Source: Oceanirhabdus sp. W0125-5
GTDB lineage: Bacteria > Bacillota > Clostridia > Clostridiales > Clostridiaceae
Length of the DNA stretch: 64,000 nucleotides
Assembly: GCF_027938815.1 (NCBI RefSeq)
Contig: NZ_CP115913.1
Location: 1,522,001-1,586,000 of the forward strand
Direction of reading: 5' to 3'
Made by a program: the position numbers and the translations under genes. This document shows, piece after piece, positions 13,489 through 22,395 of the stretch (its first letter is position 1; each line of letters starts with the position of its first letter). The notes below the pieces were generated by a model, which saw only the letters and a program-made list of their open reading frames with translations, ran no database searches and was not told the origin of the DNA.

Positions 13489-15012
13489 ATGAATAATGAA
13501 CTAATATTAGTAGTTGATTTCGGTGGACAATATAATCAACTTATCGCAAGAAGAGTAAGAGAAAATAATGTTTACTGTGAGATAATTCCATATACAAAAT
13601 CACTAGAAGAGATTAAAGCTAAAAATCCAAAGGGAATAATTTTTACAGGTGGACCTAATAGTGTTTATGGGGAAAATGCACCTCAGATAGATGAAGAGAT
13701 ATTTAAATTAGGTATTCCTATATTAGGTATATGTTATGGGGCTCAATTAATGTCTCATAAATTAGGTGGAAAAGTAAGTTCTGCTGATAGAGAGTATGGA
13801 AAAGCAGATGTAGAGTTAAATACAAATTCACCATTATTTGAAGGTATAACAGAGACTCAATGTTGGATGAGTCATACAGATTATATAGAAGTAGCACCAA
13901 CTGGTTTTGAGATAATTGGAAAAACAGATAAGTGTCCAGTTGCTGCAATTGGTAATGATGAAAAGAAGTTATATGGAGTTCAATTCCATCCAGAGGTAGA
14001 ACATACTTTATTCGGTAAACAGCTTATAACTAATTTCTTATTAAAAGTTTGTAATTTAAAAGGTGATTGGTCAATGTCATCTTTTGCAGAAGAAAAAATA
14101 AAAGAAATAAAAGAAGTAGTTGGAGATAAGAAAGTATTATTAGCATTATCTGGTGGAGTTGATTCATCAGTTGTAGCGGTTCTTGTACACAGAGCAATTG
14201 GGAAAAACTTAACTTGTGTATTTGTTGACCATGGATTACTTAGAAAAGATGAAGGTGACCAAGTAGAAGAAATTTTTGGAAAGCAATTTGATCTTAACTT
14301 AATTAGAGTAAATGCTCAAGAAAGATTCCTTGGAAAACTTAAAGGTGTAAGTGATCCAGAGGAAAAGAGAAAAATCATTGGTGAAGAGTTTGTAAGAGTG
14401 TTTGAAGAAGAATCTGAAAAGTTAGGAAAGATGGATTTCTTAGCGCAAGGAACTATATATCCAGATGTAGTTGAAAGTGGAACAGATACTTCAGCTAAGA
14501 TAAAGACACACCATAATACAGCACTTCCAGAAGACATGGCTTTTGAACTATTAGAGCCATTAAGAGAATTATTCAAAGATGAAGTAAGAGCTGTTGGTGA
14601 AGAGTTAGGAATTCCACATCACTTAGTATGGAGACAGCCGTTCCCAGGACCAGGACTTGGAATAAGAGTTTTAGGTGAGGTAACAGAAGATAAGCTTCAT
14701 ATAGTAAGAGAAGCAGATGCAATATTAAGAGAAGAAATAGCTTTAAACGGACTTGAGGGAAGCATATGGCAGTATTTTGCTTGCTTACCTGGTATTAAGT
14801 CTGTAGGGGTTATGGGAGATGAAAGAACATATGCTCATGCAGTAGGTATAAGAGCGGTAACATCTTCAGATGCAATGACTTCAGAATGGTCAAGAATCCC
14901 ATACGATGTATTAGATAAAATCTCAAGAAGAATAGTTAACGAGGTTGAAGGAGTAAACAGAATCCTTTATGATATTACTTCTAAGCCGCCTTCAACTATT
15001 GAGTGGGAGTAG
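13489..15012 (+). CDS. guaA: GMP synthase (glutamine-hydrolysing)
   Basis: Amidates XMP to GMP; 507 residues. N-terminal class I glutaminase with nucleophile motif GICYGAQL and a HPE triad end (QFHPEVEHT). The PP-loop ATPase begins [16 protein letters not shown], and the C-terminal dimerisation domain ends [10 protein letters not shown], the universal GuaA tail. Transcribed with guaB under the guanine riboswitch. Confidence 0.97.
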   Translation: MNNELILVVDFGGQYNQLIARRVRENNVYCEIIPYTKSLEEIKAKNPKGIIFTGGPNSVYGENAPQIDEEIFKLGIPILGICYGAQLMSHKLGGKVSSADREYGKADVELNTNSPLFEGITETQCWMSHTDYIEVAPTGFEIIGKTDKCPVAAIGNDEKKLYGVQFHPEVEHTLFGKQLITNFLLKVCNLKGDWSMSSFAEEKIKEIKEVVGDKKVLLALSGGVDSSVVAVLVHRAIGKNLTCVFVDHGLLRKDEGDQVEEIFGKQFDLNLIRVNAQERFLGKLKGVSDPEEKRKIIGEEFVRVFEEESEKLGKMDFLAQGTIYPDVVESGTDTSAKIKTHHNTALPEDMAFELLEPLRELFKDEVRAVGEELGIPHHLVWRQPFPGPGLGIRVLGEVTEDKLHIVREADAILREEIALNGLEGSIWQYFACLPGIKSVGVMGDERTYAHAVGIRAVTSSDAMTSEWSRIPYDVLDKISRRIVNEVEGVNRILYDITSKPPSTIEWE

Positions 15013-15034
15013 ACGCTTCACTACGTTTCGCTTA

Positions 15035-15108
15035 ATTGAGAATGGATAATGGAGAATTGAGAATGAATGATATTTCACTCCGTGAAATTTAAATATTGTT
15101 CAAAAGCG
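15035..15108 (+). repeat. Palindromic intergenic repeat, copy 2 (truncated)
   Basis: Only the left end is present: GAGAATGGATAATGGAGAAT-type end, then the hairpin ATTTCACTCCGTGAAAT. The centre and right end of the element are missing. Confidence 0.7.
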
Positions 15109-15203
15109 ATTTTAAATATTAAATTTGCCTAAAGTTTTGGGGCAGTGTTATCTTAGGATGATGCTGTCCTTTATTTCGTTATCTAGTAATCTAAAAAGTT
15201 TAA

Positions 15204-15232
15204 TTGTATTATTTTATAAAATAATGTATAAT
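15204..15232 (+). promoter_or_regulatory. Promoter of a structured RNA
   Basis: TTGTAT, 17-base spacer, TATAAT. No protein gene follows before the terminator at 15459. Confidence 0.75.
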
Positions 15233-15238
15233 TATAGT

Positions 15239-15483
15239 CATAAAATCAAATTATTACAGGAGAATGTTTTATGAGCGGGGTAGTTCTTAACTAAACAAAT
15301 TTAATAAATATCTTAAAAGTTCGAAAAATCCATTTTATTTGGGTCTATTTGTCGTACCTTTAAGATGTAATTATGTTAAGAACACGGATAGCCACTTTTA
15401 TGAAACATTACTTTAATAGGTTTTTTATTTGATTTTTATATCTATTATTGCTATTAAAGCCGTGCTTTGCACGGCTTTTTTTT
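15239..15483 (+). ncRNA. Candidate structured non-coding RNA (~240 nt), class unknown
   Basis: A strong promoter and a strong terminator (GCCGTGC/GCACGGC with T-run, 15459-15483) bracket about 240 bases with no protein gene. Two nested stems are visible: GTTCTTAAC/GTTAAGAAC (15283-15291 with 15375-15383) enclosing ATCTTAAA/TTTAAGAT (15310-15317 with 15359-15366). A third stem CTTTAATAG/CTATTAAAG (15411-15419 with 15451-15459) follows. A seven-codon ORF (MSGVVLN) with a good ribosome-binding site starts at 15271. The rod-like 5' half recalls 6S RNA, but I cannot confirm that family. Confidence 0.65.
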
Positions 15484-15514
15484 GCGAAAAATGATATAAG
15501 AACATAATAATATT

Positions 15515-15556
15515 AGGCTATAGGTGTATTCTGTTCACCTATAGCCTTTATTTTTG
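15515..15556 (+). terminator. Orphan terminator hairpin
   Basis: AGGCTATAGGTG/CACCTATAGCCT stem followed by a T-rich tract, about 30 bases after the RNA terminator. No gene between them; possibly a remnant or a backup terminator. Confidence 0.6.
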
Positions 15557-15733
15557 GGGGGAGGGATAAAGTGTGTTAAATGCTGTAAATGGATATGTAG
15601 GAGCAACATGACTGGAGATTTAGATGCTATGAATAAGAGAAAAAATTGATAAACAGGGTTAGATGGAACTTATAATAATAAATTGTTATAAGGGTAAAGG
15701 GTTTTTAAATAAAAATATTTGGAGGATGAAAAG

Positions 15734-16486
15734 ATGAATAATAATAACGGCTGGAGAATGTTTTTTAATAATTATGCACCAGATTATATGAAGGAATGTT
15801 TTACAAAGAATACAGTTGCAGAGGTAGATTTTATTGAAGAGGAACTTAAACTACCAAAAGGCTCGTATATTCTTGATATTGGATGTGGTACTGGAAGGCA
15901 TTCTATTGAATTAGCAAGGCGTGGGTATAATGTTACTGGTATAGATATTTCAGAAAATATGCTGCTTGAAGGAAAAAAGGTATGTAAAGAAGAAAACTTG
16001 AATGTTGATTTTATTCATGCAGATGCTACAGAATTTAAAGTTAATAGATTATTTGATGCTTGTATTTGCCTTTGTGAAGGTGCATTTGGGTTATTATCTA
16101 TGGAAGAAGATCCTTTTGTGAGAGACCATATAATATTGGAGAATATAAATTCTGTATTAAAACCTAATTCTAAATTTATATTAACAGCATTGAATGGAAT
16201 GAAAATGATACGACAGTATAGTGATGAGGATGTGGATAAAGGAGTATTTGATCCAATAACTATAGCTGAAAAATATCCATTATCAAATATTTTAAAAAAT
16301 GCTCCTGAAGATATTTTAGTAAAAGAGAAAGGGTTTTTGCCAACAGAGTTGAATCAGTTACTTAATAATGCAGGGTTTAAAGTAGAGAATATAGGGTGTG
16401 GAACAGCTGGAAAATGGAATAAACATAAATTAAAGTTAGATGATATGGAATTAATGTTAATAAGTAAAAAAACAAACAAGGTTTAG
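15734..16486 (+). CDS. Class I SAM-dependent methyltransferase
   Basis: Rossmann-fold methyltransferase of 250 residues with SAM motif I ILDIGCGTGRHSIELARRG, the acidic residue in VTGIDISENML and motif IV FDACICLCEGAFGLL. The substrate is unknown; small-molecule methyltransferases of this subfamily are diverse. ATG at 15734 has GGAGG eight bases upstream; the frame begins five codons earlier at a TTG that overlaps this site. About 180 bases upstream hold no further gene. Confidence 0.8.
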   Translation: MNNNNGWRMFFNNYAPDYMKECFTKNTVAEVDFIEEELKLPKGSYILDIGCGTGRHSIELARRGYNVTGIDISENMLLEGKKVCKEENLNVDFIHADATEFKVNRLFDACICLCEGAFGLLSMEEDPFVRDHIILENINSVLKPNSKFILTALNGMKMIRQYSDEDVDKGVFDPITIAEKYPLSNILKNAPEDILVKEKGFLPTELNQLLNNAGFKVENIGCGTAGKWNKHKLKLDDMELMLISKKTNKV

Positions 16487-16531
16487 CTTTAGGAGACATA
16501 ATTATGTATTTAATAATAAGGAGAGATGTTA

Positions 16532-17287
16532 ATGAAATTTATAAGTACAACTATAGAAGAATTAAGAGGGTTTTATGTTGAATATTTTATGGAAATCAAT
16601 GGTGGTTTCGATGATTTTTTTGAAGACATAATTAAAGAGGGGAAACATTATAGGATTGAATCAGAAAGTAATGTTATAGGTGGATTCTCAATAACTGGAG
16701 ATAATAAGCTATCAGTTATATACTTAGTTCCTGAGAAAAGAAATCTGTATGAAAAGGTATTCGAGAGATTATTAGTATTCCAAGAGGTTCAGGGTATAGT
16801 AACAATAACTAATGACACAATGATGATGACACAGCTCATGCGTAGAAATTTTAGAATTAGAAAACAGGCATGTAATTTCACATATCTTATGGAAGATGCT
16901 GAAACAGAACTGGTTATGAAACTTGCAACATTAGAAGCGGTTTCAGTATTAGAAGAATTATTTGGTGATTTCTTGGAGGACTACAGTGAAGAAATTAAGT
17001 TGAATAAAGTGTATTTAGGCTATGATGAAGGGGAATTAGTTAGTTTAGGATTAATTAATGAACATGATTTAGTGCCAAACACAGTTTCAATCGGAATGAT
17101 AGTAGCTGATTCAAAAAGATGTAGAGGATTTGGAACAGAAACAATCAAGGGGCTCATTAACATAGCAAAGGAAAAATCACTTCGTGTACAAGCTGGGTGC
17201 TGGTTCTACAACCATGCTTCTAAAAAGACGCTGTTAAAGGCAGGGATGACCCAAAGCAACATGATTATAAGGGTTGATGAATTTTAA
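16532..17287 (+). CDS. GNAT-family acetyltransferase
   Basis: 251 residues. The C-terminal half is a GNAT domain: SIGMIVADSKRCRGFGTETI contains the acetyl-CoA loop, and WFYNHASKKTLLKAGM is the terminal strand-helix. The N-terminal half looks like a degenerate second GNAT copy. Acceptor unknown. The second ATG is preferred because AAGGAG abuts the first one. It lies 45 bases after the methyltransferase gene and may be co-transcribed with it. Confidence 0.75.
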   Translation: MKFISTTIEELRGFYVEYFMEINGGFDDFFEDIIKEGKHYRIESESNVIGGFSITGDNKLSVIYLVPEKRNLYEKVFERLLVFQEVQGIVTITNDTMMMTQLMRRNFRIRKQACNFTYLMEDAETELVMKLATLEAVSVLEELFGDFLEDYSEEIKLNKVYLGYDEGELVSLGLINEHDLVPNTVSIGMIVADSKRCRGFGTETIKGLINIAKEKSLRVQAGCWFYNHASKKTLLKAGMTQSNMIIRVDEF

Positions 17288-17504
17288 AGTAATCTAAAGT
17301 TTTTGTGTAATAATTTGAAATTCAGTTGATTTATGCTAACATTGTAATAAGGAGGAAAAATAAAAATAACATTGATAGGTAACACATGTTAATGTGTAAA
17401 TTATTTATCATAACAAGCTAAAATTTTGGTTCCGTTATATTAGAGGATAGTAGCAAGTAAAAAGAAATCTAACAAAAATTTTAATATTGATGGGGGTATA
17501 GCAA

Positions 17505-18332
17505 ATGAAGGATACAAATATCAATAAAAATAACACATATTCATATTGTTTTTTAATGTGCAAAGGTGAAATAATATTTAAAGGACATGAAGATTATCCT
17601 GAGTTTCTATTAGTTAGTGATGTTGAAAAACTTGGGTTTAATAAGGTTGACATGATGTATATCGGTACAGTAGATAGTAATGAGTACTATGCTGCAAATT
17701 TATCTAATGATGATAAAATTGAAGGTTATTTCTCAAAACATATGAGTGAAATTTATGGGGAAGTTGAAGAAAATATATTTTTACTTGTTTTACGTGCTAC
17801 ACATTTATTAAATTGGTTAGATAAAAATAAATATTGCAGTTGTTGTGGAAAAAAAGTTCAGATAGAACCTAAACAAACTTATATTGAATGTTTAAATTGT
17901 GGACATATTACTTATCCGCGGATAACTCCAGCCATAATAGTTGCTGTTTTAAATGGTGATAAAATTCTTTTAGCACGTTCACCTCATTTCCCACCAAATT
18001 TGTATAGTCTTATAGCTGGGCATGTTGATGCAGGTGAGTTTATAGAGACATGTGTTAAAAGAGAAGTGAAAGAAGAGGTTGGAATTGAAATAAAGAATAT
18101 TAAATATTTTGGAAGTCATCCATGGCCTTTTCCTAATAAACTTATGCTTGGTTTCATAGCTGAGTATTCGTCAGGAGAATTAAAAATAGATAATAATGAA
18201 ATAGAAGCAGCTGACTGGTTTTCATTAGACGACCTGCCTCATATACCAGAATATAAGATGAGTTATGCAAGAATGATGATTAATCATATTCTAGAAGCAA
18301 GAAAAGATCCTAACAAAAACTTAACTAAATAA
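17505..18332 (+). CDS. nudC: NAD(H) pyrophosphatase / NADH-capped RNA decapping Nudix hydrolase
   Basis: 275 residues. A four-cysteine zinc ribbon (CSCCGKK...CLNCGH, about residues 112-131) precedes the Nudix box GHVDAGEFIETCVKREVKEEVGI. The NudC-specific motif appears as GSHPWPFPNKLMLGF. The family hydrolyses NADH to NMNH and AMP and removes NAD caps from RNA. Start ATG after GGGGG. Own transcript, ending at a strong terminator. Confidence 0.9.
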   Translation: MKDTNINKNNTYSYCFLMCKGEIIFKGHEDYPEFLLVSDVEKLGFNKVDMMYIGTVDSNEYYAANLSNDDKIEGYFSKHMSEIYGEVEENIFLLVLRATHLLNWLDKNKYCSCCGKKVQIEPKQTYIECLNCGHITYPRITPAIIVAVLNGDKILLARSPHFPPNLYSLIAGHVDAGEFIETCVKREVKEEVGIEIKNIKYFGSHPWPFPNKLMLGFIAEYSSGELKIDNNEIEAADWFSLDDLPHIPEYKMSYARMMINHILEARKDPNKNLTK

Positions 18333-18375
18333 CACTATTAAAACAAATAATATTCAATGTTGTTACTTATAAATT

Positions 18376-18404
18376 AAGGAGAACCATATGTTGGTTCTCC
18401 TTTT
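18376..18404 (+). terminator. Terminator of nudC
   Basis: GGAGAACC/GGTTCTCC stem around ATATGTT, then TTTT. Confidence 0.85.
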
Positions 18405-18489
18405 CAATGTCCAAAAACATTATAATTATCATTCATGAAGCTAGTTATTATGCAATAGCTTTAATAGCCTGCAACATTTGTCATAGAAG

Positions 18490-18666
18490 TTAAGGATATT
18501 TATGTATTAGTTCTCCAACCATATTATCTGTTAGATTAATTCTTAAATTACTTGCATAATTTTTAACTAAATGTTTTTGAATTTGTGTTGAAAGAAGATC
18601 GTCATTAACGGTATAAACGAAAAGAGTTATTAAATTAAGTTTTTCTGTAAATTCACTTATTCCCAT
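18490..18666 (-). CDS. Small hypothetical protein (58 aa)
   Basis: A 58-residue frame starting MGISEFTEKLNLITLF and ending GELIHKYP, with GGGAGG seven bases before the ATG. The composition is protein-like (alternating hydrophobic and charged residues, no low complexity). I do not recognise the family. It converges with nudC and has no close neighbour on its own strand. Confidence 0.65.
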   Translation of the reverse strand: MGISEFTEKLNLITLFVYTVNDDLLSTQIQKHLVKNYASNLRINLTDNMVGELIHKYP

Positions 18667-18881
18667 GCTGTGCCTCCCAAATCATCATTAGTTCTGATAC
18701 ATAATACGAGATTTATAAAGAGGTTTTAAGGGGGAATTTTCGTGGTAAATTGTGCTAATTTTATTGGAAATAAATTCTTTAAAAATAAGCAAATTTGAGT
18801 TGAATTTAAGTGCTTTTTATTATTAATTTGAATAGCATATCATATAATTAATATGATAAATATTTTAAAAGAAGGGATTTA

Positions 18882-19055
18882 ATGAAAGTAAAAATTATTG
18901 CACGGGGCAGGTATGATCATCTTCAAAGTGTAGTTAATGAATGGTTACATGAAAATAGAAACTTAGAAATAATAGATATTAAATATTCAGCAGGGAATCA
19001 ATATGCTAATGACCCAGAATATTCTGCCATGATTATATACAATGAAAGCAAATGA
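18882..19055 (+). CDS. Small sporulation protein, Cse60-like
   Basis: 57 residues: MKVKIIARGRYDHLQSVVNE, a central NLEIIDIKYSAG and C-terminal EYSAMIIYNESK. The beta-alpha-beta layout, the IDIKYS strand and the length resemble the sigma-E-dependent spore protein Cse60; I base this on recall, not alignment. GAAGGGATTT upstream is a weak ribosome-binding site. It is followed after 15 bases by another small ORF. Confidence 0.55.
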   Translation: MKVKIIARGRYDHLQSVVNEWLHENRNLEIIDIKYSAGNQYANDPEYSAMIIYNESK

Positions 19056-19070
19056 TGTAATGGAGGATAT

Positions 19071-19352
19071 ATGGATAAGGAAAAGATATTTATAATCAAT
19101 TACTTCAATAAAGACGAGATGAGATGGTACGAGAAAGAGAAATATAATAATAGAGAGAAATATATTAATATCTTAACAGGGGAGGAATATGACTCATTAG
19201 CAGAGGCGACAAAAGCAAAGAAAGAGTATTTAAAGCAAATGAAAACAGGTAAGTCTAAAGAGTTAGAAGAGTATGAAGAGAATCTAGTAAATTTAGAAGA
19301 GGTTAATCTTGAAGATGAAGCAGAAATTCAAGAAGAGTTGATGGATGGGTAG
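19071..19352 (+). CDS. Hypothetical acidic protein
   Basis: 93 residues, unrecognised. The first half (MDKEKIFIINYFNKDEMRWY...ILTGEEYDSLAEATKAKKEY) looks folded; the last 30 residues are very acidic (EELEEYEENLVNLEEVNLED-type). ATGGAGGATATATGG puts GGAGG seven bases before the ATG. It probably shares a transcript with the small Cse60-like gene and ends at the terminator just after it. Confidence 0.7.
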   Translation: MDKEKIFIINYFNKDEMRWYEKEKYNNREKYINILTGEEYDSLAEATKAKKEYLKQMKTGKSKELEEYEENLVNLEEVNLEDEAEIQEELMDG

Positions 19353-19366
19353 ACAAAATAGCCAAG

Positions 19367-19408
19367 ATGATGCATAAAAGAGATATTTTCTTTTATGTAT
19401 CATTTTTT
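19367..19408 (+). terminator. Terminator
   Basis: ATGATGCATAAAAGA pairs with TCTTTTATGTATCAT (one G-U) and is followed by six Ts. Confidence 0.85.
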
Positions 19409-19616
19409 AATTTATGTATTAAAATAAATTATTAAGATTATTATAAAAGTTTAAAGTCAATAGGCTTAGAAAATTGGTAAAGTAAGTGCATTAACACTAG
19501 AATTATCAAAATAAATATAATTTACAAATAAAAATGAAAAAAAACTTTAAAATATACGCTTTAATGTGGCATAATATAATAATGGGAAAAAGATTATATG
19601 AAATGGAGGAAGTTAT

Positions 19617-20966
19617 ATGAAAAAAGTATTATCATTGGATATTAAGAATTGTTCAGAATTTTTAAGAGAACACGAAGTAAGTCAAATGCAGCCTGCAATT
19701 TCAAGTGCTCATAAGTTACTTCACGAAGGAAATGGACCTGGGAATGCGTTTTTAGGATGGGTTGATTTACCTGTAAATTACGATAAAGATGAATTCGCAA
19801 GAGTTCAAAAAGCAGCAGAGAAGATTAAGAGTAACTCAGATGTTCTTATTGTTATAGGTATTGGAGGATCATACCTTGGAGCAAGAGCAGCAATAGAGAT
19901 GTTAACTCACAGTTTCCACAATAATCTTCCAAAAGAGAAGAGAGATGGTGTTGAGGTTTACTTTGCTGGAAATAACATTAGTTCTACATATATTCAAGAT
20001 TTATTAGAAGTTATTGAAGGAAAAGATTTCTCAGTTAATGTTGTATCTAAATCAGGGACTACTACTGAGCCTGCAATCGCTTTCAGAATATTTAAAGAGA
20101 TTTTAGAGAACAAATATGGAAAAGAAGGTGCAAAGGAAAGAATATTTGCAACTACTGACAAAGCAAGAGGAGCTTTAAAGCAATTATCAGAAGCAGAAGG
20201 ATACGAAACTTTTGTAATTCCTGATAATGTTGGTGGAAGATTCTCTGTATTAACTCCAGTTGGACTTCTTCCAATTGCAGCAGCAGGTGTTGATATAAAA
20301 GATATGATGGATGGTGCTGCAGCTGCGAGAGAAGAGTTCAGTAATGAAAACATTGAAGAAAATGACTGTTATAAATATGCAGCAGTGAGAAATTGTCTTT
20401 ATAATAAAGGAAATACTACAGAAATAATGGTTAGCTATGAGCCGAGACTACAATACATGTCAGAGTGGTGGAAGCAATTATATGGAGAGAGTGAAGGAAA
20501 AGATGGAAAGGGTATCTTCCCAGCATCAGTTATATTCTCAACAGACTTACACTCACTAGGACAATATATACAAGATGGTGTTAGAAATATTTTTGAAACT
20601 GTAATAAATATTGAAAAGCCTCTTAAAGAGATGACTATAAAATCTGATGAGAAGAATTTAGATGGATTGAACTACCTAAGCGGTAAGACAATCGATTTCG
20701 TTAATAAGCAAGCATTCTTAGGTACTACATTAGCACACGTTGATGGAGGCGTACCAAACCTAGTACTAAACATGAGTGAAATATCACCATTCAACTATGG
20801 TTATTTAGTATACTTCTTCGAAAAAGCATGTGGAATAAGTGGATATGTTCTTGGAGTTAATCCATTTGACCAACCAGGAGTTGAAGCATACAAGAAAAAT
20901 ATGTTTGCACTTCTAGGTAAAGAAGGATTTGAAGAGTTAAGAGAAGAACTAACTAAAAAAATATAA
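19617..20966 (+). CDS. pgi: Glucose-6-phosphate isomerase
   Basis: Glycolytic interconversion of glucose-6-phosphate and fructose-6-phosphate; 449 residues, the normal length for Firmicutes. Phosphate-binding motifs [14 protein letters not shown] and [14 protein letters not shown] are intact, as is the [14 protein letters not shown] segment. ATGGAGGAAG precedes the ATG. Monocistronic, followed directly by a repeat element. Confidence 0.97.
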   Translation: MKKVLSLDIKNCSEFLREHEVSQMQPAISSAHKLLHEGNGPGNAFLGWVDLPVNYDKDEFARVQKAAEKIKSNSDVLIVIGIGGSYLGARAAIEMLTHSFHNNLPKEKRDGVEVYFAGNNISSTYIQDLLEVIEGKDFSVNVVSKSGTTTEPAIAFRIFKEILENKYGKEGAKERIFATTDKARGALKQLSEAEGYETFVIPDNVGGRFSVLTPVGLLPIAAAGVDIKDMMDGAAAAREEFSNENIEENDCYKYAAVRNCLYNKGNTTEIMVSYEPRLQYMSEWWKQLYGESEGKDGKGIFPASVIFSTDLHSLGQYIQDGVRNIFETVINIEKPLKEMTIKSDEKNLDGLNYLSGKTIDFVNKQAFLGTTLAHVDGGVPNLVLNMSEISPFNYGYLVYFFEKACGISGYVLGVNPFDQPGVEAYKKNMFALLGKEGFEELREELTKKI

Positions 20967-20969
20967 AGA

Positions 20970-21292
20970 AATGGATAATGTATAACGGAGAAGCTTAAAA
21001 GAAATGTATAATGTATAATGGAAAATGTATAATGATGGACATTTCTCTTCGAGAAATTCTAATCTTATTGTTTCTTGGACAATAGGTTTTTACTCGTGTT
21101 ATCTTTAGATAACACATTGTATTTAAATTACAATATTTTATCCTTGGATAAAATAAGTAAAATTATTTTGTTCTAAAAAGCAATAAGATTTAGGTTCTGA
21201 CTTAAGTCAGAACCATCCATCATTATACATTATACATTATCAATTATACATTCGCTTTTATCGTTGAGCATTATCCATTATACATTTGATTT
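20970..21292 (+). repeat. Palindromic intergenic repeat, copy 3
   Basis: Begins four bases after the pgi stop. The ends are extended arrays of ATGTATAATGTATAATGG-type units and their inverse. The core has hairpins ATTTCTCTTCGAGAAAT, GTTATCTTTAGATAAC, TTTTATCCTTGGATAAAA and GGTTCTGACTTAAGTCAGAACC. It is the longest copy, with duplicated arms. Confidence 0.8.
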
Positions 21293-21310
21293 TTAAAGGG
21301 GTGTATGGAT

Positions 21311-21754
21311 ATGAGAATCATAATAGACGGAGACGCATGTCCTTCAAGAGAAGCAATTGAAGGTGTGGCAAAAGAATATAACATAGAAGTGATTATCTTC
21401 TGTACAATAGACCATATGATAAGGAGCAATTATTCTGAAGTAAGGGTTGTTGATCGTGGTTTTCAGAGTGTTGATATGAAAGTTATGAATGAAACCAAGA
21501 AGAATGATATAGTTGTCTCACAAGATTATGGGGTTGCTGCAATGGTCATGCCGAAAGGTGCTCATGCCATCAATCCTAATGGAAAGTTATATACTGAGCA
21601 GAATATTGACACCCTTCTTATGAAAAGGCATGTAAATGCGAAGGTTAGAAGAGGTGGGGGGAGAATATCTGGTCCTAAAAAGAGAAGCAAGATAGATGAT
21701 GAAAGACTTAAAAGAAATCTTATAGAATTAATTGAAAAACACAAGGAAAACTAG
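21311..21754 (+). CDS. YaiI/YqxD family protein (DUF188)
   Basis: 147 residues. The PIN-like N-terminus MRIIIDGDACPSREAIEGVA and the conserved C-terminal RGGGRISGPKKRSKID are diagnostic. Function unknown; the acidic residues resemble a nuclease site. ATG at 21311 is preferred because AGGGG is nine bases upstream, whereas the ATG at 21305 is too close. The stop codon lies inside the terminator loop. Confidence 0.85.
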   Translation: MRIIIDGDACPSREAIEGVAKEYNIEVIIFCTIDHMIRSNYSEVRVVDRGFQSVDMKVMNETKKNDIVVSQDYGVAAMVMPKGAHAINPNGKLYTEQNIDTLLMKRHVNAKVRRGGGRISGPKKRSKIDDERLKRNLIELIEKHKEN

Positions 21755-21769
21755 ATTTCCTTGTGTTTT
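21736..21769 (+). terminator. Terminator overlapping the DUF188 stop codon
   Basis: AAACACAAGGAAA/TTTCCTTGTGTTT stem with a TTTTACTTT tail; the UAG lies in the loop. Confidence 0.85.
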
Positions 21770-21777
21770 ACTTTAGT

Positions 21778-22017
21778 TGAGAACGAATGACATTTTACGA
21801 CGAGAATTTTTTATTGTATTATTCCTAGGATAAGAGGAGTTGATTGGTTTAAATAAAATCAAACTTTGCATTTTAAATACAATATTTTATCTAAGATAAA
21901 ATGAGTAAAAATTTCTTGTTCTTTAGAACAATATAATGTAGTTTCTGCTCAAAAAGGCAGAAACATCCATCATTATCCATTCTGAATTATCCATTCTGAA
22001 TTATCCATTCTCAATTT
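21778..22017 (+). repeat. Palindromic intergenic repeat, copy 4
   Basis: Same order of internal elements as copies 1 and 3: ATTTTACGACGAGAAT, a TTTTATCTAAGATAAAA core, GTTCTTTAGAACAA and GTTTCTGCTC...GGCAGAAAC. The right arm has three ATTATCCATTCTGA-type units; the left arm is short. Confidence 0.75.
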
Positions 22018-22021
22018 GTTT

Positions 22022-22192
22022 TTAAAGTGTTTCGTCTTCTTTTTCATAAAATGCTGTATCGATAGCATTATTAGGACAATATGGGAATAGCTCTGCATTT
22101 ATTGTTTGTTCTAAAATTGGATATGGGTTATTTTTTTTATCGATAGTTATATTCTTCTTTTTATAAGTGTAGTCTGCATCGTATTTATCCAT
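22022..22192 (-). CDS. Small hypothetical protein (56 aa)
   Basis: Begins MDKYDADYTYKKKNITIDKK and ends AIDTAFYEKEDETL. GGAGGTGA lies five bases before the ATG, an excellent site. The protein contains a NPYPILEQTINAELFPYCP segment rich in proline. Family not recognised. Copy 4 of the repeat begins right after its stop codon. Confidence 0.7.
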   Translation of the reverse strand: MDKYDADYTYKKKNITIDKKNNPYPILEQTINAELFPYCPNNAIDTAFYEKEDETL

Positions 22193-22395
22193 TACTTCAC
22201 CTCCAAATATTACTTTTGAATTTCTTGATAAATTAAGTTTTTAACTGAAAAAAATATATATACACTAGTCTTTGCAGAATTTTATTTTATATGATAAGAA
22301 TGTGTGAATTAGTGCTGAGAGGAGTTGTTACATTTAATGGAAATATAGTATAATTAGAATAAGGAATTTATGTCGATTTTTATATGGGGGTAAAT

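Noticed and set aside
20970-22017. Short regularly repeated 9-10-mers resembling a CRISPR array
   Set aside because: Units are contiguous or irregularly spaced, without unique spacers, and no cas genes are present; they are arms of the palindromic repeat.
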